This document shows positions 50,229-59,133 of a stretch of 64,000 bases of DNA, in pieces. Each line of letters opens with the position of its first letter. The stretch's first letter is position 1. Origin of the DNA: CAZATK01 sp964488085 (GTDB taxonomy: Bacteria > Patescibacteriota > Minisyncoccia > UBA6257 > UBA11618). Both the position numbers and the translations under genes were made by a program. Below the pieces are notes generated by a model. That model was not told the origin of the DNA, did not search any database, and was given only the letters and a program-made list of their open reading frames with translations. The stretch spans positions 29,148-93,147 of the forward strand of contig CAZATK010000001.1 of NCBI GenBank assembly GCA_964488085.1. Direction: 5' to 3'.

Positions 50229-50744
50229 ATGCAGAAAATCTTGTTTATAATCACTCAATCGGAACTGGGAGGAGCGCAACGCTGGGTTTATGACGCATCT
50301 ATCGCCTTAAAAGATAAATACGAAATAATTGTTGCCGCGGGAGATAATGGACCACTTTTACAAAAACTAAAAAATTATAATATAAGNNNNNNNNNNNNNN
50401 NNNNNNNNNNNNNNNNNNNNNNNNNNNNNNNNNNNNNNNNNNNNNNNNNNNNNNNNNNNNNNNNNNNNNNNNNNNNNNNNNNNNNNATGCCTTATGTTCT
50501 TTTAGAGGCCATGGCGGAGGGCCTACCTATTATCGCTACTAATGTTGGTGGCATTCCGGAAATAATAAGAGACGGAGAAAATGGATTGTTAGTAGAAAAA
50601 GAAAACCCTCAAGCGCTCGCCGATGCTATAAAAATTTTAATTAGCAATCAAAAACTAAGAGAAGAATTTAGTAAAAAATCTCTCCAAGATGTTCAAAAAT
50701 TCCAATTATCAAACATGATTTCTAAATACGAATCATTCCTCTAA
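50229..50744 (+). CDS. GT4 glycosyltransferase, interrupted by an assembly gap
   Basis: Only the two ends are visible. The N-terminus KILFIITQSELGGAQRWVYDASIALK (about 52 residues) and the C-terminal MPYVLLEAMAEGLPIIATNVGGIPEIIRDGENGLLV with its last helices (about 85 residues) are those of a GT4 enzyme. A run of 100 N stands at 50387-50486. Unlike the trxB gap, no duplicated ends are seen, so sequence is truly missing. A normal 360-380-aa enzyme would need roughly 650-750 bp here, more than the gap shown. The gene overlaps the tail of the convergent Wzy-type gene by 12 bp. Confidence 0.8.
   Translation: MQKILFIITQSELGGAQRWVYDASIALKDKYEIIVAAGDNGPLLQKLKNYNIXXXXXXXXXXXXXXXXXXXXXXXXXXXXXXXXXXMPYVLLEAMAEGLPIIATNVGGIPEIIRDGENGLLVEKENPQALADAIKILISNQKLREEFSKKSLQDVQKFQLSNMISKYESFL
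50387..50486. other. Assembly gap of unknown true length (100 N)
   Basis: The placeholder run lies in the middle of a GT4 gene. The flanks are not repeated, so the gap hides real sequence. Confidence 0.9.
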
Positions 50745-52922
50745 TCCTAAATCTTTTAAAATCGGTTTTATAGCTTCGTATTGTGGCGATTTAGATAAGT
50801 CTTCTGTAGCAATCACCTCTCCAATAAACTTTTTTGCCAAATCCAACTTCCCCATAAGATAATAGGTAAGTCCCAGTTTCATTTTTGCTTCTTTATCTTT
50901 TGGATCAAACTCCAATGCTTTTTGAAAATAATCAACCGCAATATCATAGTATTCCGCATCAGCAAAATATCCCCCTAATAATCTGGCCTCATCAACGTTT
51001 TTTGCCATTCTACCTAAATCTCTAGCTGATTTTAGTTCTTTTATAGCTTCTTTATTTTGACCACTATCAAGTAAAAACATGCCATAGAAAAAATGAGGTT
51101 CCGGAACTTCGGGCGCTAAATCTGTTGCTTTTTTCATAGCGCTAATCGCTCCCTCTTTATCGCCCTTTAAATAAAGGGTTTTTGATAAAACATGTAAAGT
51201 GCTTTGGCGTTTAGGACTTAATTTTTCAGCAATTTTTAATTCTTCCTCGGCTAAATCTAAATAAGATGAGTCTATTATATAAGAAATATTTGCCGTATCA
51301 GCCAAAGACAAATGATAAAAATATTGAAGGGGGTTTCTATCAGCAACTTTTTTTAACTCTTCCATTGAACGCTTAATTAAATTTTTGCCATCTGGAATAG
51401 GCACGCCCTGCTTTAAAAAACTCGGTACAGAAGTTCCCAAATCATTCTTTATTTGATCTGAATAAACAGAGGGGGCGTCTATGGCAGCATTAAAGTATTC
51501 CAGCCCCTCTTCGCCCCTATCTTGAACAAAATAATTTGCTGCAAAATACTCCCAATGATTGGCTATCCATAATCTGTAATTTACAAAATAAATAAGTGAT
51601 GAGGATAAGGTTAGTAAAATAATTAAAATTACTAAACGCCATTTAGGTTCAACGTAGTTTTTAACCTCATCGATAGAAGACACGGGGTCAATAAAAGCCA
51701 AAATAACAAAAAACATTAAATAGCTAGTCAGCGTATCAAGAGCAAAAAAGTTATGAATTAAATAACCAATTAATAGCGCTTGAATAAATGTTCTCCCCTC
51801 TTTCAAACGAGTTGTTCCGCGAAAAGCGGCGAACAAAAGCCACAAATAAGCCAGAAATCCCAACAAGCCGGTATTTGTTAGAAACTCCAAAAAGACATTA
51901 TGCGGTTTATCAAAATAAGTCTCTCCAAATCCATACTTTAATAAAGACGGCTCATAATGATTATTAAAAGCGTAATAAAAATTTTCCCAACCCCAACCAA
52001 AAACTGGCTTTTCTAAAAAAGTTTTTATAGACACTTCCCAGGCAAAGAAGCGCGGTCCAACGCCTAAATCGCCAACAAAACGACCCACCAACGGTACGTT
52101 CTGCCAAAATGAATAAGTGTTGCGAGTAAATACAAAAAAAGACGCAGAAGCTATTAAAAATACTATAACCGCAATTATTATATATCTTTTTGTTTTCCAA
52201 AAATTTTTAAAGGCAAGGGTTGTAAATAAAAATAAGAAGCCCGCTAATAAACCGATAAAAGTACCTCTGGTTTGTGTTAAAAAAATGACAACCAAATTAA
52301 ATCCCGCAGAAATAACAAATAAGCTGGTAAAAAGATTATTATTTTTTTTCCAAAAATGCGCTGCCAACCACAAACCAATAAATAAGTGGAAAAGAAGATA
52401 TATAGACAAAAAGATGGGATTGCCGATAGTACCGCTTAAACGACCAGAAACTTTATCAAAAAAGACGCCGGGAAAAATTAATTGAATAACGGGAAAAAGA
52501 GCCGCAAAAAAACTCACTAATACAGAAAAAGAAAAATATCTGACCCAATTAATCTTGTCACCCAAACTGCGTAATATAAAAAAGAGAGCCGCTAAATGAA
52601 GCCAAAGAAAAATACCGGTCATTCTTTCTGCAACAGACCAAAAGCTCCTATAAAAATCAACGCCAAAAATCCCTGACAAAAAAACAGCGACTAGCAACAC
52701 CAAAATACTTAAAGTGATTAGGGTTATTTGAGGACGATATTCTTTATGAAAAATAATTAAATATATATAAACAGCCGCAAGAATCTCTATAACAACCTGC
52801 AAAATAACGGTTTTAAAGGTTATGAGCGGATGTATAAGACTTTGCTGAAAGAGCAGGGGCGTTAAAAGAAGGAAATATAAGCCGATAATTAGACCTCTTT
52901 CCAGATAATTCTTAATTGGCAT
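50733..52922 (-). CDS. O-antigen polymerase/ligase (Wzy_C) with C-terminal TPR repeats
   Basis: The 729-aa protein has about 11-12 membrane helices in residues 1-450 and the Wzy/WaaL signature loop GWGWENFYYAFNNHYEPSLL then TYFDKPHNVFLEFLTNTGL near residues 315-355. The C-terminal 250 residues form tetratricopeptide-type helices (KDKEAKMKLGLTYYLMGKLDLA, PEPHFFYGMFLLDSGQNKEA). Such proteins polymerise or attach lipid-linked glycans at the outer face. It follows the terminator of the surface protein gene. A related but shorter protein is encoded at 57174-58433. Confidence 0.87.
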   Translation of the reverse strand: MPIKNYLERGLIIGLYFLLLTPLLFQQSLIHPLITFKTVILQVVIEILAAVYIYLIIFHKEYRPQITLITLSILVLLVAVFLSGIFGVDFYRSFWSVAERMTGIFLWLHLAALFFILRSLGDKINWVRYFSFSVLVSFFAALFPVIQLIFPGVFFDKVSGRLSGTIGNPIFLSIYLLFHLFIGLWLAAHFWKKNNNLFTSLFVISAGFNLVVIFLTQTRGTFIGLLAGFLFLFTTLAFKNFWKTKRYIIIAVIVFLIASASFFVFTRNTYSFWQNVPLVGRFVGDLGVGPRFFAWEVSIKTFLEKPVFGWGWENFYYAFNNHYEPSLLKYGFGETYFDKPHNVFLEFLTNTGLLGFLAYLWLLFAAFRGTTRLKEGRTFIQALLIGYLIHNFFALDTLTSYLMFFVILAFIDPVSSIDEVKNYVEPKWRLVILIILLTLSSSLIYFVNYRLWIANHWEYFAANYFVQDRGEEGLEYFNAAIDAPSVYSDQIKNDLGTSVPSFLKQGVPIPDGKNLIKRSMEELKKVADRNPLQYFYHLSLADTANISYIIDSSYLDLAEEELKIAEKLSPKRQSTLHVLSKTLYLKGDKEGAISAMKKATDLAPEVPEPHFFYGMFLLDSGQNKEAIKELKSARDLGRMAKNVDEARLLGGYFADAEYYDIAVDYFQKALEFDPKDKEAKMKLGLTYYLMGKLDLAKKFIGEVIATEDLSKSPQYEAIKPILKDLGLEE

Positions 52923-52945
52923 AGTGATTAAACTTATAGCATAGA

Positions 52946-52974
52946 AAAACCCCGCTTCTCAAGAGCGGGGTTTT
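52946..52974 (-). terminator. Terminator of the surface-layer-like gene
   Basis: An 11-bp stem, AAAACCCCGCT paired with AGCGGGGTTTT around a 7-nt loop, lies between the stop at 53014 and the ATG of the Wzy-type gene at 52922. On the minus strand it ends in TTTTTC. It isolates the highly expressed surface gene from the gene behind it. Confidence 0.85.
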
Positions 52975-52976
52975 CC

Positions 52977-52993
52977 ACTCGCCTTCGGCGAGT
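52977..52993. terminator. Second short hairpin beside the surface-gene terminator
   Basis: ACTCGCC and GGCGAGT form a 7-bp stem with a TTC loop. It stands between the surface gene stop and the main terminator and may strengthen termination or protect the 3-prime end. Confidence 0.6.
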
Positions 52994-53013
52994 CCAAAGC
53001 TGTCAGTTCAGAA

Positions 53014-56000
53014 CTATGGATAACTAATGTTAACCAAGGACAATGGGATTTGATACGCCTCCCAAGTGATAGTATTCGAGGTAACTGTACCCGTAGTACC
53101 ATCGCTCCATACAATCTGTCCAGCGGCGTCAACTATTACAGACAACGAATCAACGCTGTTGGCTGCATCAGTGAAGCTGCTAGAGTTGGCTCTTAACTTC
53201 ACAACCTTTGTAGTGCCACCAGTAATAATAAATGCTGGTGCGAAACTTACAGAACAAGAGTTGCCACCAGATGGTGTACAAGTTTGAGCAGCTGAACTAC
53301 CCCAGTTGGCATTTGTATTCGCGTCAATCAACTGTACAGAGAAAGCGGTTGCACCGCTTGTAACTGCGCCACCGACGAATTTCACAGTAACGGTATTCAT
53401 TGTCAGATTGTCACCGGAAATTGCACTAGCGCTAAAGTTCAAGTTAGCCAATTCATCAACACCCTGACGAGTACGACTAGACACTGCGCCTAGGACGCTC
53501 GAGGTGAGTGATGGCTTGGTTCTGTAAACAGTTTGCGCTGTACCAGTTGGAGTACCACTGATTGTAGATGCGGCGCTAGAATCCTTACCATTAGCAACTA
53601 CATCACCTATAGCGGCAATGCCAATAGTGTGAGCGGAGTTTGAAACTGCGCCACCACTAAAGGTTGCAAGACTTGCTTTCAAGGTTAAGGTCTTAGAAGT
53701 GTTCTTTGAAACTAATAATGGGGAATCGGATCCTAGAGCGAACGCAATGGTTCCTGTAGTACCGTCACCACCAATAGCCATGCTTCTTGGACCAGCAACA
53801 AGAGTATTACCATCATACAACTTGTAGTCGTAGAAAGAGAAAGCAGTACCGCTGTTAGAAGTAATAGTATCTCTAAAGGTAATATCACTTAATCTAATAT
53901 CTTCAGCATTGCTTGCTGTTAATCTAATCTTGTAAACCACGCTGTCGACTGAACCCATAACAAGATATTGAGCCGGAACATTGTCCGAATCAGTAGCTAA
54001 AGTTAGGGTACCGGCAGCTGAGATTACTACGCTCTGACCAGAAGGATCGGTAGTTGGCCAAGTAATAGAGCTATTGGATGTTGATCCAACAGCGCTACCA
54101 TCAGTCAAATCAAAGACCGCTGAGTGCGTAGCGGCAGAAGAGCTAGTTAAGATGTCAGCATACAAGTCAACAACCACTGAACCTCCCGCTGGAATTAACA
54201 ACGGAGACGATCCAGAAAATGTCATTGCTGTTTCTGCATCAGCAACAATCGCTTGAGTTGTGCCGAATTGAGTGCTACCAACCATTACTTTCAAGTTTTG
54301 AGCGTCAAAGTCAACATTTGAATCCTTATCAAAGGTCAAAGTAGAAACTCTGATGCCTTCAGCTGAAGAGGCAGATAACACGAATGAGGCAACTCTTACA
54401 CCCACGGCGCCAGCTACATAAGTTGGGGCAACAAAGGACCCGTTGTTAGCCTCAGTTAAAGGACTAGTAACAACAGTTAATGTGTTGCCGGTAGCTGTAC
54501 CACCAGTGCTTGTCTGGAAGGAAATTTGTCCTTCTAGGTTAGCGCTGGCTGGAGCGCCTAATGAGGCTCTCGCAGAAGTGATATTAGCAGTGCTAACTAC
54601 ATCAGCCTTAACAGACAAAACACGAGTTGTATTGGCTGGAATGACGTAGTTAATGTAGGAACTACTTGTACCAAAGTTAATATCACAATCGTTAGCGCCA
54701 ACAGCACCTGTAACGTCCGAACTGTCACAAGCTGCTGCGCCCCAAACTCCGGAAGGAGATGTAGCGGTTGTACCCACTGAATTACCAACATCATCAACAA
54801 CGGTGATGTTGCGAAGATCAGTATTTACAGCGCCAGTTGTATCACCAGCATTTCGAAGAGTAACAGGCAAGAAACGAACTTTAACTGGTTCGCCACCAGC
54901 ATAAAAAGTGAATTTGCCTAAAACTACATTAGATGCGCCAGCTGGAATATTGCCAGTTGGAGAATCGGATGCCTTGCTGATTGTAACTCTACCTTGGTTA
55001 ATAGTAACCGTTGTAGCACTACCAGATGTACTTGGAGTTAAATTAGCATTGTATTGAGTGTCTACGAAAACACCGTCATATGGCCTTAGAACATTCCAAG
55101 CCATAGTTCTGTTTGGACTACCCATTACGTCAACAAAAACTTCAAATGTTGAATTTCCTGTTGGCAATTTAACTTCACTAGCTGGAACAAAAGTAGCTAA
55201 ATCTCCAGTTAAAGTAGCAACAGTTGCGACTTCTGTGCCACCAACTTTCAACCTAGCATTTTTGATGTCTGCTTTATTAGCAGAACCGACGACAGTGTAT
55301 TTAATACTCTTTAACAAAGCGGCGCTATTAGTAACGTTAATAGTCGCTGAATGAGCTAAAAAGCCATTAGTACCTGCGTCAACTGTAGAACCGGTTGTAA
55401 CGTAAGTGTAAGTTACGGCTGCTAAGCTTGGATTTGCAACAGTTGTAACTGTTAATTCTTTGCTAGCAGATTTTGGGGTAGCTAAAACTCCGCCACCTCC
55501 CTTCACTTCGTCTAATCTCCAACCCAAAGTATTACCAGCAGTAGCGCTAGTGCTTAGGTCCATTCTTAGAGTGGCAATGCGGCTTTGGCCGGCATTAACC
55601 TGTAAGTTCAAACCATTAAACCAAGCAACTCCATTGTTTAGAGAAGAATACTGAGCGAAAATAACGCCAGATTCATCAGCTAAATATAGATTGCTTACGT
55701 TTGCATCGCTAACTACGCCAGTTCTCGTTAATTTTAAGTCAGAAACTGTTAGACCAGCGCCAGTAGAAGCAGTAAATACCCATTTAGCAACGTCAATTTG
55801 TCCTGCGCCAGCGATTGCGCTGCCCATAGGAGAATCAGATGCTAAGGAAACTGCTAAACCAGAAGCCGGAACAACTACGCCCGGTCCACCAGTCATGCTA
55901 CCGCCAAATGCAGCGCGAGACTTAGAACCGAAATAACCTACTGCTGGAGACACGCCCTTTTCAGCCTGCCACTTAGCTACGGCGGCCTTTGTTAAGGAAC

Positions 56001-56298
56001 CGAAATAACCAGTTACAGTGCTCATTCCCAAGGATTTCTGTAAGCATGTGACGTCATCGCCTCTTACACCCACGGTGAGGTCGCGAGTGAAGCTGCAAGA
56101 ACCCTTGTCCATCATAGCGCCACCAGAACTGCCTTGAAGAGCTACTAATTGAGCTTGTAATGCAGCAATTTGTTGCAATAAACTTTCAATACTAACCTGC
56201 GCAAAGGCCGTAGGAACTAACATTGTAGCACCAGAAAGCCAAATAACAGTTGTAGCTGAAAGTAAAATTGAAGAAACTTTCTTAATTGATTTTTGCAT
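53014..56298 (-). CDS. Large secreted surface protein with peptidoglycan-binding domain (S-layer candidate)
   Basis: The 1094-aa protein has a signal peptide (ILLSATTVIWLSGATMLVPTAFAQ, cleavage about residue 33) and a short coiled-coil SLLQQIAALQAQLVALQ. A peptidoglycan-binding-1 domain follows (VGVRGDDVTCLQKSLGMSTV, TKAAVAKWQAEKGVSPAVGYFG, about residues 75-130). About 950 residues of Ser/Thr/Ala/Val-rich, strand-forming repeats come next, with recurring ASDSP and TLRM-like starts. It lacks a membrane anchor and would be fixed to the wall by the first domain. GC content is higher and codon choice more even than in neighbouring genes, as expected for a very abundant protein. It has its own promoter, structured leader and terminator. 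Confidence 0.85.
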   Translation of the reverse strand: MQKSIKKVSSILLSATTVIWLSGATMLVPTAFAQVSIESLLQQIAALQAQLVALQGSSGGAMMDKGSCSFTRDLTVGVRGDDVTCLQKSLGMSTVTGYFGSLTKAAVAKWQAEKGVSPAVGYFGSKSRAAFGGSMTGGPGVVVPASGLAVSLASDSPMGSAIAGAGQIDVAKWVFTASTGAGLTVSDLKLTRTGVVSDANVSNLYLADESGVIFAQYSSLNNGVAWFNGLNLQVNAGQSRIATLRMDLSTSATAGNTLGWRLDEVKGGGGVLATPKSASKELTVTTVANPSLAAVTYTYVTTGSTVDAGTNGFLAHSATINVTNSAALLKSIKYTVVGSANKADIKNARLKVGGTEVATVATLTGDLATFVPASEVKLPTGNSTFEVFVDVMGSPNRTMAWNVLRPYDGVFVDTQYNANLTPSTSGSATTVTINQGRVTISKASDSPTGNIPAGASNVVLGKFTFYAGGEPVKVRFLPVTLRNAGDTTGAVNTDLRNITVVDDVGNSVGTTATSPSGVWGAAACDSSDVTGAVGANDCDINFGTSSSYINYVIPANTTRVLSVKADVVSTANITSARASLGAPASANLEGQISFQTSTGGTATGNTLTVVTSPLTEANNGSFVAPTYVAGAVGVRVASFVLSASSAEGIRVSTLTFDKDSNVDFDAQNLKVMVGSTQFGTTQAIVADAETAMTFSGSSPLLIPAGGSVVVDLYADILTSSSAATHSAVFDLTDGSAVGSTSNSSITWPTTDPSGQSVVISAAGTLTLATDSDNVPAQYLVMGSVDSVVYKIRLTASNAEDIRLSDITFRDTITSNSGTAFSFYDYKLYDGNTLVAGPRSMAIGGDGTTGTIAFALGSDSPLLVSKNTSKTLTLKASLATFSGGAVSNSAHTIGIAAIGDVVANGKDSSAASTISGTPTGTAQTVYRTKPSLTSSVLGAVSSRTRQGVDELANLNFSASAISGDNLTMNTVTVKFVGGAVTSGATAFSVQLIDANTNANWGSSAAQTCTPSGGNSCSVSFAPAFIITGGTTKVVKLRANSSSFTDAANSVDSLSVIVDAAGQIVWSDGTTGTVTSNTITWEAYQIPLSLVNISYP

Positions 56299-56402
56299 TA
56301 ATTTATTTTAATTTTTATCGACTTCGTTTTTAAAAGATTATGCCCTGGACTACCGACCACTAATCAAGAGATAATCCCTATTAACAAAAAACCCCGAATA
56401 TG

Positions 56403-56468
56403 GTGGTTCGAGGCTGAAAAAGCGCATTTTTCCTAAAGAAAAAGGGGTCCAGCCTCACACCGAACCAC
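56403..56468 (-). promoter_or_regulatory. Structured 5-prime leader of the surface-protein mRNA
   Basis: In the transcript GTGGTTC (56462-56468) pairs with GAACCAC (56403-56409) and GAGGCTG (56450-56456) with CAGCCTC (56410-56416), leaving a 5-nt bulge and a loop with an inner hairpin TTTTTC/GGAAAAA. The stem lies almost at the predicted mRNA start. It is followed by CGGGGTTTTTT, so an alternative terminator-like pairing with an upstream CCCC is also possible. The rest of 56299-56563 shows no gene. Confidence 0.55.
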
Positions 56469-56483
56469 TATCGTCTTAATTGA

Positions 56484-56512
56484 AATGTAGCAAATAAGGC
56501 AAGCGAAGTCAA
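56484..56512 (-). promoter_or_regulatory. Promoter of the surface-protein gene
   Basis: On the minus strand TTGACT (56507-56512), a 17-bp spacer and TACATT (56484-56489) form a near-consensus promoter. Transcription would start near 56477, giving a 178-nt leader. It lies just downstream of the winged-helix gene stop, so the surface gene is separately expressed. Confidence 0.65.
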
Positions 56513-56563
56513 GTTGGCTAACCACCTACATCTACTTGCAATCTATTATAACGAAGTGACTAC

Positions 56564-57130
56564 TTACTTTATTACGTAACTGGTACTGGAACCATTACCA
56601 ACTCTTATAATTAGGTCTTGATTAAGAAGCTTTTGCAAATCATAACGAATAGTTCTTTCGCTTACCTCTGGGAAAGCAGGCATTAAATCTTTCATCTGAC
56701 AGCCATCCTTAGAAAACTGTCTAACTTTCTCTAAAAGCGACGATTGTCTAATCACTGCGTTTAAGCTGTTAGCGTCGGGCTCATCAATCTCATTTCTAAC
56801 CTCAATTATATTATTGTCAGAAAATAGCTCTTTAACACTCGGCAATCCGGCAAAACTATTCTGTTGCCGGATTGCCGACTCTAAATTATCTAGCTCCGCA
56901 ACAAGAATATCAGCATTAGCAGGTTCTATCTCATAAATCATTTTGCCAAACTTGATGAATTCGGAAAGTAATCTAATTGCTTCAAGCGATCGTTTAAAAT
57001 CCTCCAAAGTTAAATCTTCAAAAAGCTGTAATGACCAAGAATTAATTTTAATCCTTAATTCTTCATTATGAATCGTAATCGCTATTCTCATCAAACTATA
57101 AATTAATTCTTTGGTCTTAAGATATCTCAT
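56564..57130 (-). CDS. Winged-helix DNA-binding protein of unknown target
   Basis: The 188-aa protein has an N-terminal helical region rich in charged residues (LTLEDFKRSLEAIRLLSEFIKFGKMIYE). From about residue 130 it has a DeoR-like winged helix: SSLLEKVRQFSKDGCQMKDLMPAFPEVSERTIRYDLQKLLNQDLI and RVGNGSSTSYVI. It stands between the divergent Wzy-type gene and the surface-layer-like gene, so it might regulate one of them. The N-terminal half may bind a protein or another monomer. No ligand domain was recognised. Confidence 0.7.
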   Translation of the reverse strand: MRYLKTKELIYSLMRIAITIHNEELRIKINSWSLQLFEDLTLEDFKRSLEAIRLLSEFIKFGKMIYEIEPANADILVAELDNLESAIRQQNSFAGLPSVKELFSDNNIIEVRNEIDEPDANSLNAVIRQSSLLEKVRQFSKDGCQMKDLMPAFPEVSERTIRYDLQKLLNQDLIIRVGNGSSTSYVIK

Positions 57131-57173
57131 CTTATTCTTTTATTGACTTTCATATTAAAAAATAGAAACATTG

Positions 57174-58433
57174 ATGTCAATGGCAAAATTATTTATATAC
57201 GCTACCCTCCTTTCTCCTCTCATAATAACTAAGAGTTTGTTTTTCCCTTTTATTACTGGAAAAGCTTTATTTTTTAGAACGGCGGTGGAACTAGCGCTAT
57301 TGGCTTTTCTTATAGAATTAATTTTTTGGAGCAAAAAATATAATTGGAGAGCCATATTATCACAACCACTATTTTTATCAGTGTTAGTATTTATTACATT
57401 GTTCGTCCTTACATCTTTTACAGCGCTTAATCCAACAGTTGCTTTTTGGTCTAACTTTGAAAGAGCGGAAGGGGGATGGCAAATGCTCCATTATTTTATT
57501 TTTTTTACATTGACAACAATAATATTTAAATCAAAAAAAGACTGGAGAAAACTTCTCAAATGGCAAACTCTATTAAGCTCTATTGTGGCGCTTTATGGCT
57601 TAGCCCAAACATTGAAAATTGGGGGTCGGTTTATCGTGTCACCCGGACCAATTTCTGGAACTTTGGGTAATTCTTCTTATTTATCTATTTTTATGGTCTT
57701 TGGATTATTTTTTATAATCTGGCTTTTATTTGAAGAAAAAAATAAATTTATAAAAATACTTTTATATTTATCAGGACTATTGCATGTTTTTATGCTTTTT
57801 CAAGCAGGAACCAGAGCGACGTTTTTAGCAATCGCTATTGGAATAATATTCGCCGAATTGTTAATGTTATGGCGTTTGCATAAACATCACAGGCATAAAT
57901 TTACACAAAAAATTTTGATACTATGCTATCTGGGAATTTTCGTAACAATTCTTTTAATTACTTTGGGGACTACTATTCTTGTATTCAATGTTTGGGGAAG
58001 CGACGCCTATAATACTCTTTTGCCTCGTTTTTGGACGTGGGGCTCTGCATTGTCTGGATTTTTAGAGAAACCGATATTGGGATGGGGTGCGGAAAATTTC
58101 CCATATGTTTTTGATAAATATTACAATGCCAAACATTACGGAATAGAATCTTGGTTTGATCGCACTCATAATATATTTTTAGAATATCTAATTGGCGGGG
58201 GATTAGTTTTGCTTTCAGCATATTTATCAATTTTCTATTTTTTATTTAGAAGTTTAATGCGTTTAAAAAAAGACAACGGCTGGTTTTGGCCTATTCTTTT
58301 CAGCATGCCAGTTATTTATTTAATAAATGGCTTAACGCTATTTGAAGTATTACCGATATATTTAAATTTATTTTTATTTCTGGCCTTTTTCATTAACTAC
58401 AAATTAGAATTTCAGACACAAACCAATGATTAA
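57174..58433 (+). CDS. O-antigen polymerase/ligase (Wzy_C)-type membrane protein
   Basis: The 419-aa multi-pass protein has about 11-12 helices and the Wzy/WaaL loop GWGAENFPYVFDKYYNAKHYG then SWFDRTHNIFLEYLIGGGLV near residues 305-340. The start was taken at the ATG at 57174. A TTG three bases earlier and an ATG at 57180 are alternatives. It resembles the first half of the protein at 50733-52922 but lacks the TPR part. It overlaps the following small membrane protein gene by 8 bp. Confidence 0.85.
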   Translation: MSMAKLFIYATLLSPLIITKSLFFPFITGKALFFRTAVELALLAFLIELIFWSKKYNWRAILSQPLFLSVLVFITLFVLTSFTALNPTVAFWSNFERAEGGWQMLHYFIFFTLTTIIFKSKKDWRKLLKWQTLLSSIVALYGLAQTLKIGGRFIVSPGPISGTLGNSSYLSIFMVFGLFFIIWLLFEEKNKFIKILLYLSGLLHVFMLFQAGTRATFLAIAIGIIFAELLMLWRLHKHHRHKFTQKILILCYLGIFVTILLITLGTTILVFNVWGSDAYNTLLPRFWTWGSALSGFLEKPILGWGAENFPYVFDKYYNAKHYGIESWFDRTHNIFLEYLIGGGLVLLSAYLSIFYFLFRSLMRLKKDNGWFWPILFSMPVIYLINGLTLFEVLPIYLNLFLFLAFFINYKLEFQTQTND

Positions 58434-59016
58434 AAATATTGTTTTAAAATGGATAGTAGTATATTGTTTGATCTTTTTAATTGCTCTTTCAATGTACTAC
58501 ACGATTTATCTTCCTTTACGAAAAAACATGCTCATAATGAATGCGGTGGGAGTCAACGGAAAAACACCTAAACAGGCTCTTGATAATTTTGAAATAGCCC
58601 TAAAATTTTATTCTCCCGTAGGTCAAATTGAATTAGACCAACAATTATTTACTTTTTCTAAAGATTTTATTAATTGGTTAAAAACAGAAAACATAGACGC
58701 ATTAGAACAAAAAAGAAATGTTGAGATTGTATCAAAACTAACTTCAAATTGGTTTGAAAAGGATCGGTCTCAATTTGCTGGAGTGAAAAATTCTTATATT
58801 TTTTTAGAAATGATGATTGAAGCGTATAAAATTACAAACGATAAAGAACTGCTGGAAAAAACGAAGAAGTTACTTGACGAAGAAATTAAATTATCCCCCA
58901 CTCGCATTGAATTATTATTACAACAATTATCAATAGCGGAAGTTGAAAAAGACGACGCCCTAGTTAAACAAATTAAGGCCAAAATTGAAAAAATAAGACC
59001 AGACTTGAAAGAATAA
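58426..59016 (+). CDS. Membrane-anchored helical protein, probable partner of the Wzy-type protein
   Basis: The 196-aa product has one N-terminal membrane helix (about residues 8-28) and an extracytoplasmic, mostly helical domain. Repeats such as TPKQALDNFEIALKFYSPVG and KELLEKTKKLLDEEIKLSPT resemble the TPR tail found on the larger Wzy-type protein in this window. Its start lies inside the end of that gene's smaller homologue (8-bp overlap), so the two polypeptides may together equal the fused protein at 50733. No catalytic motif was seen. Confidence 0.65.
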   Translation: MIKNIVLKWIVVYCLIFLIALSMYYTIYLPLRKNMLIMNAVGVNGKTPKQALDNFEIALKFYSPVGQIELDQQLFTFSKDFINWLKTENIDALEQKRNVEIVSKLTSNWFEKDRSQFAGVKNSYIFLEMMIEAYKITNDKELLEKTKKLLDEEIKLSPTRIELLLQQLSIAEVEKDDALVKQIKAKIEKIRPDLKE

Positions 59017-59047
59017 AACCCCAAGCACCAATGTCCAAATCCCAACA

Positions 59048-59110
59048 AATGACCAAATCATAAATCCCAATTCTTTTGGGATTTTAATTATTGTGATTTT
59101 ATTGGTCATT
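59048..59110. repeat. Inverted repeat between convergent genes
   Basis: The outer arms AATGACCAA (59048-59056) and TTGGTCATT (59102-59110) enclose a hairpin AAATCCCAA/TTGGGATTT (59062-59084). Short direct copies of TTGGTCATT follow. It separates two convergent genes and may end both transcripts. The style is that of degenerate, dispersed intergenic repeats. Confidence 0.65.
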
Positions 59111-59133
59111 GGTCATTGAGATTTAGAGTTTGA

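Noticed and set aside
53066..55936. Several plus-strand reading frames of 60-120 aa within the surface protein gene
   Set aside because: They mirror the strong, even codon use of the minus-strand gene and have no start signals or family features.
56403..56468. Known riboswitch class in the surface-gene leader
   Set aside because: The stem has no recognisable aptamer core; only a long bulged hairpin and a possible terminator-like alternative are visible.
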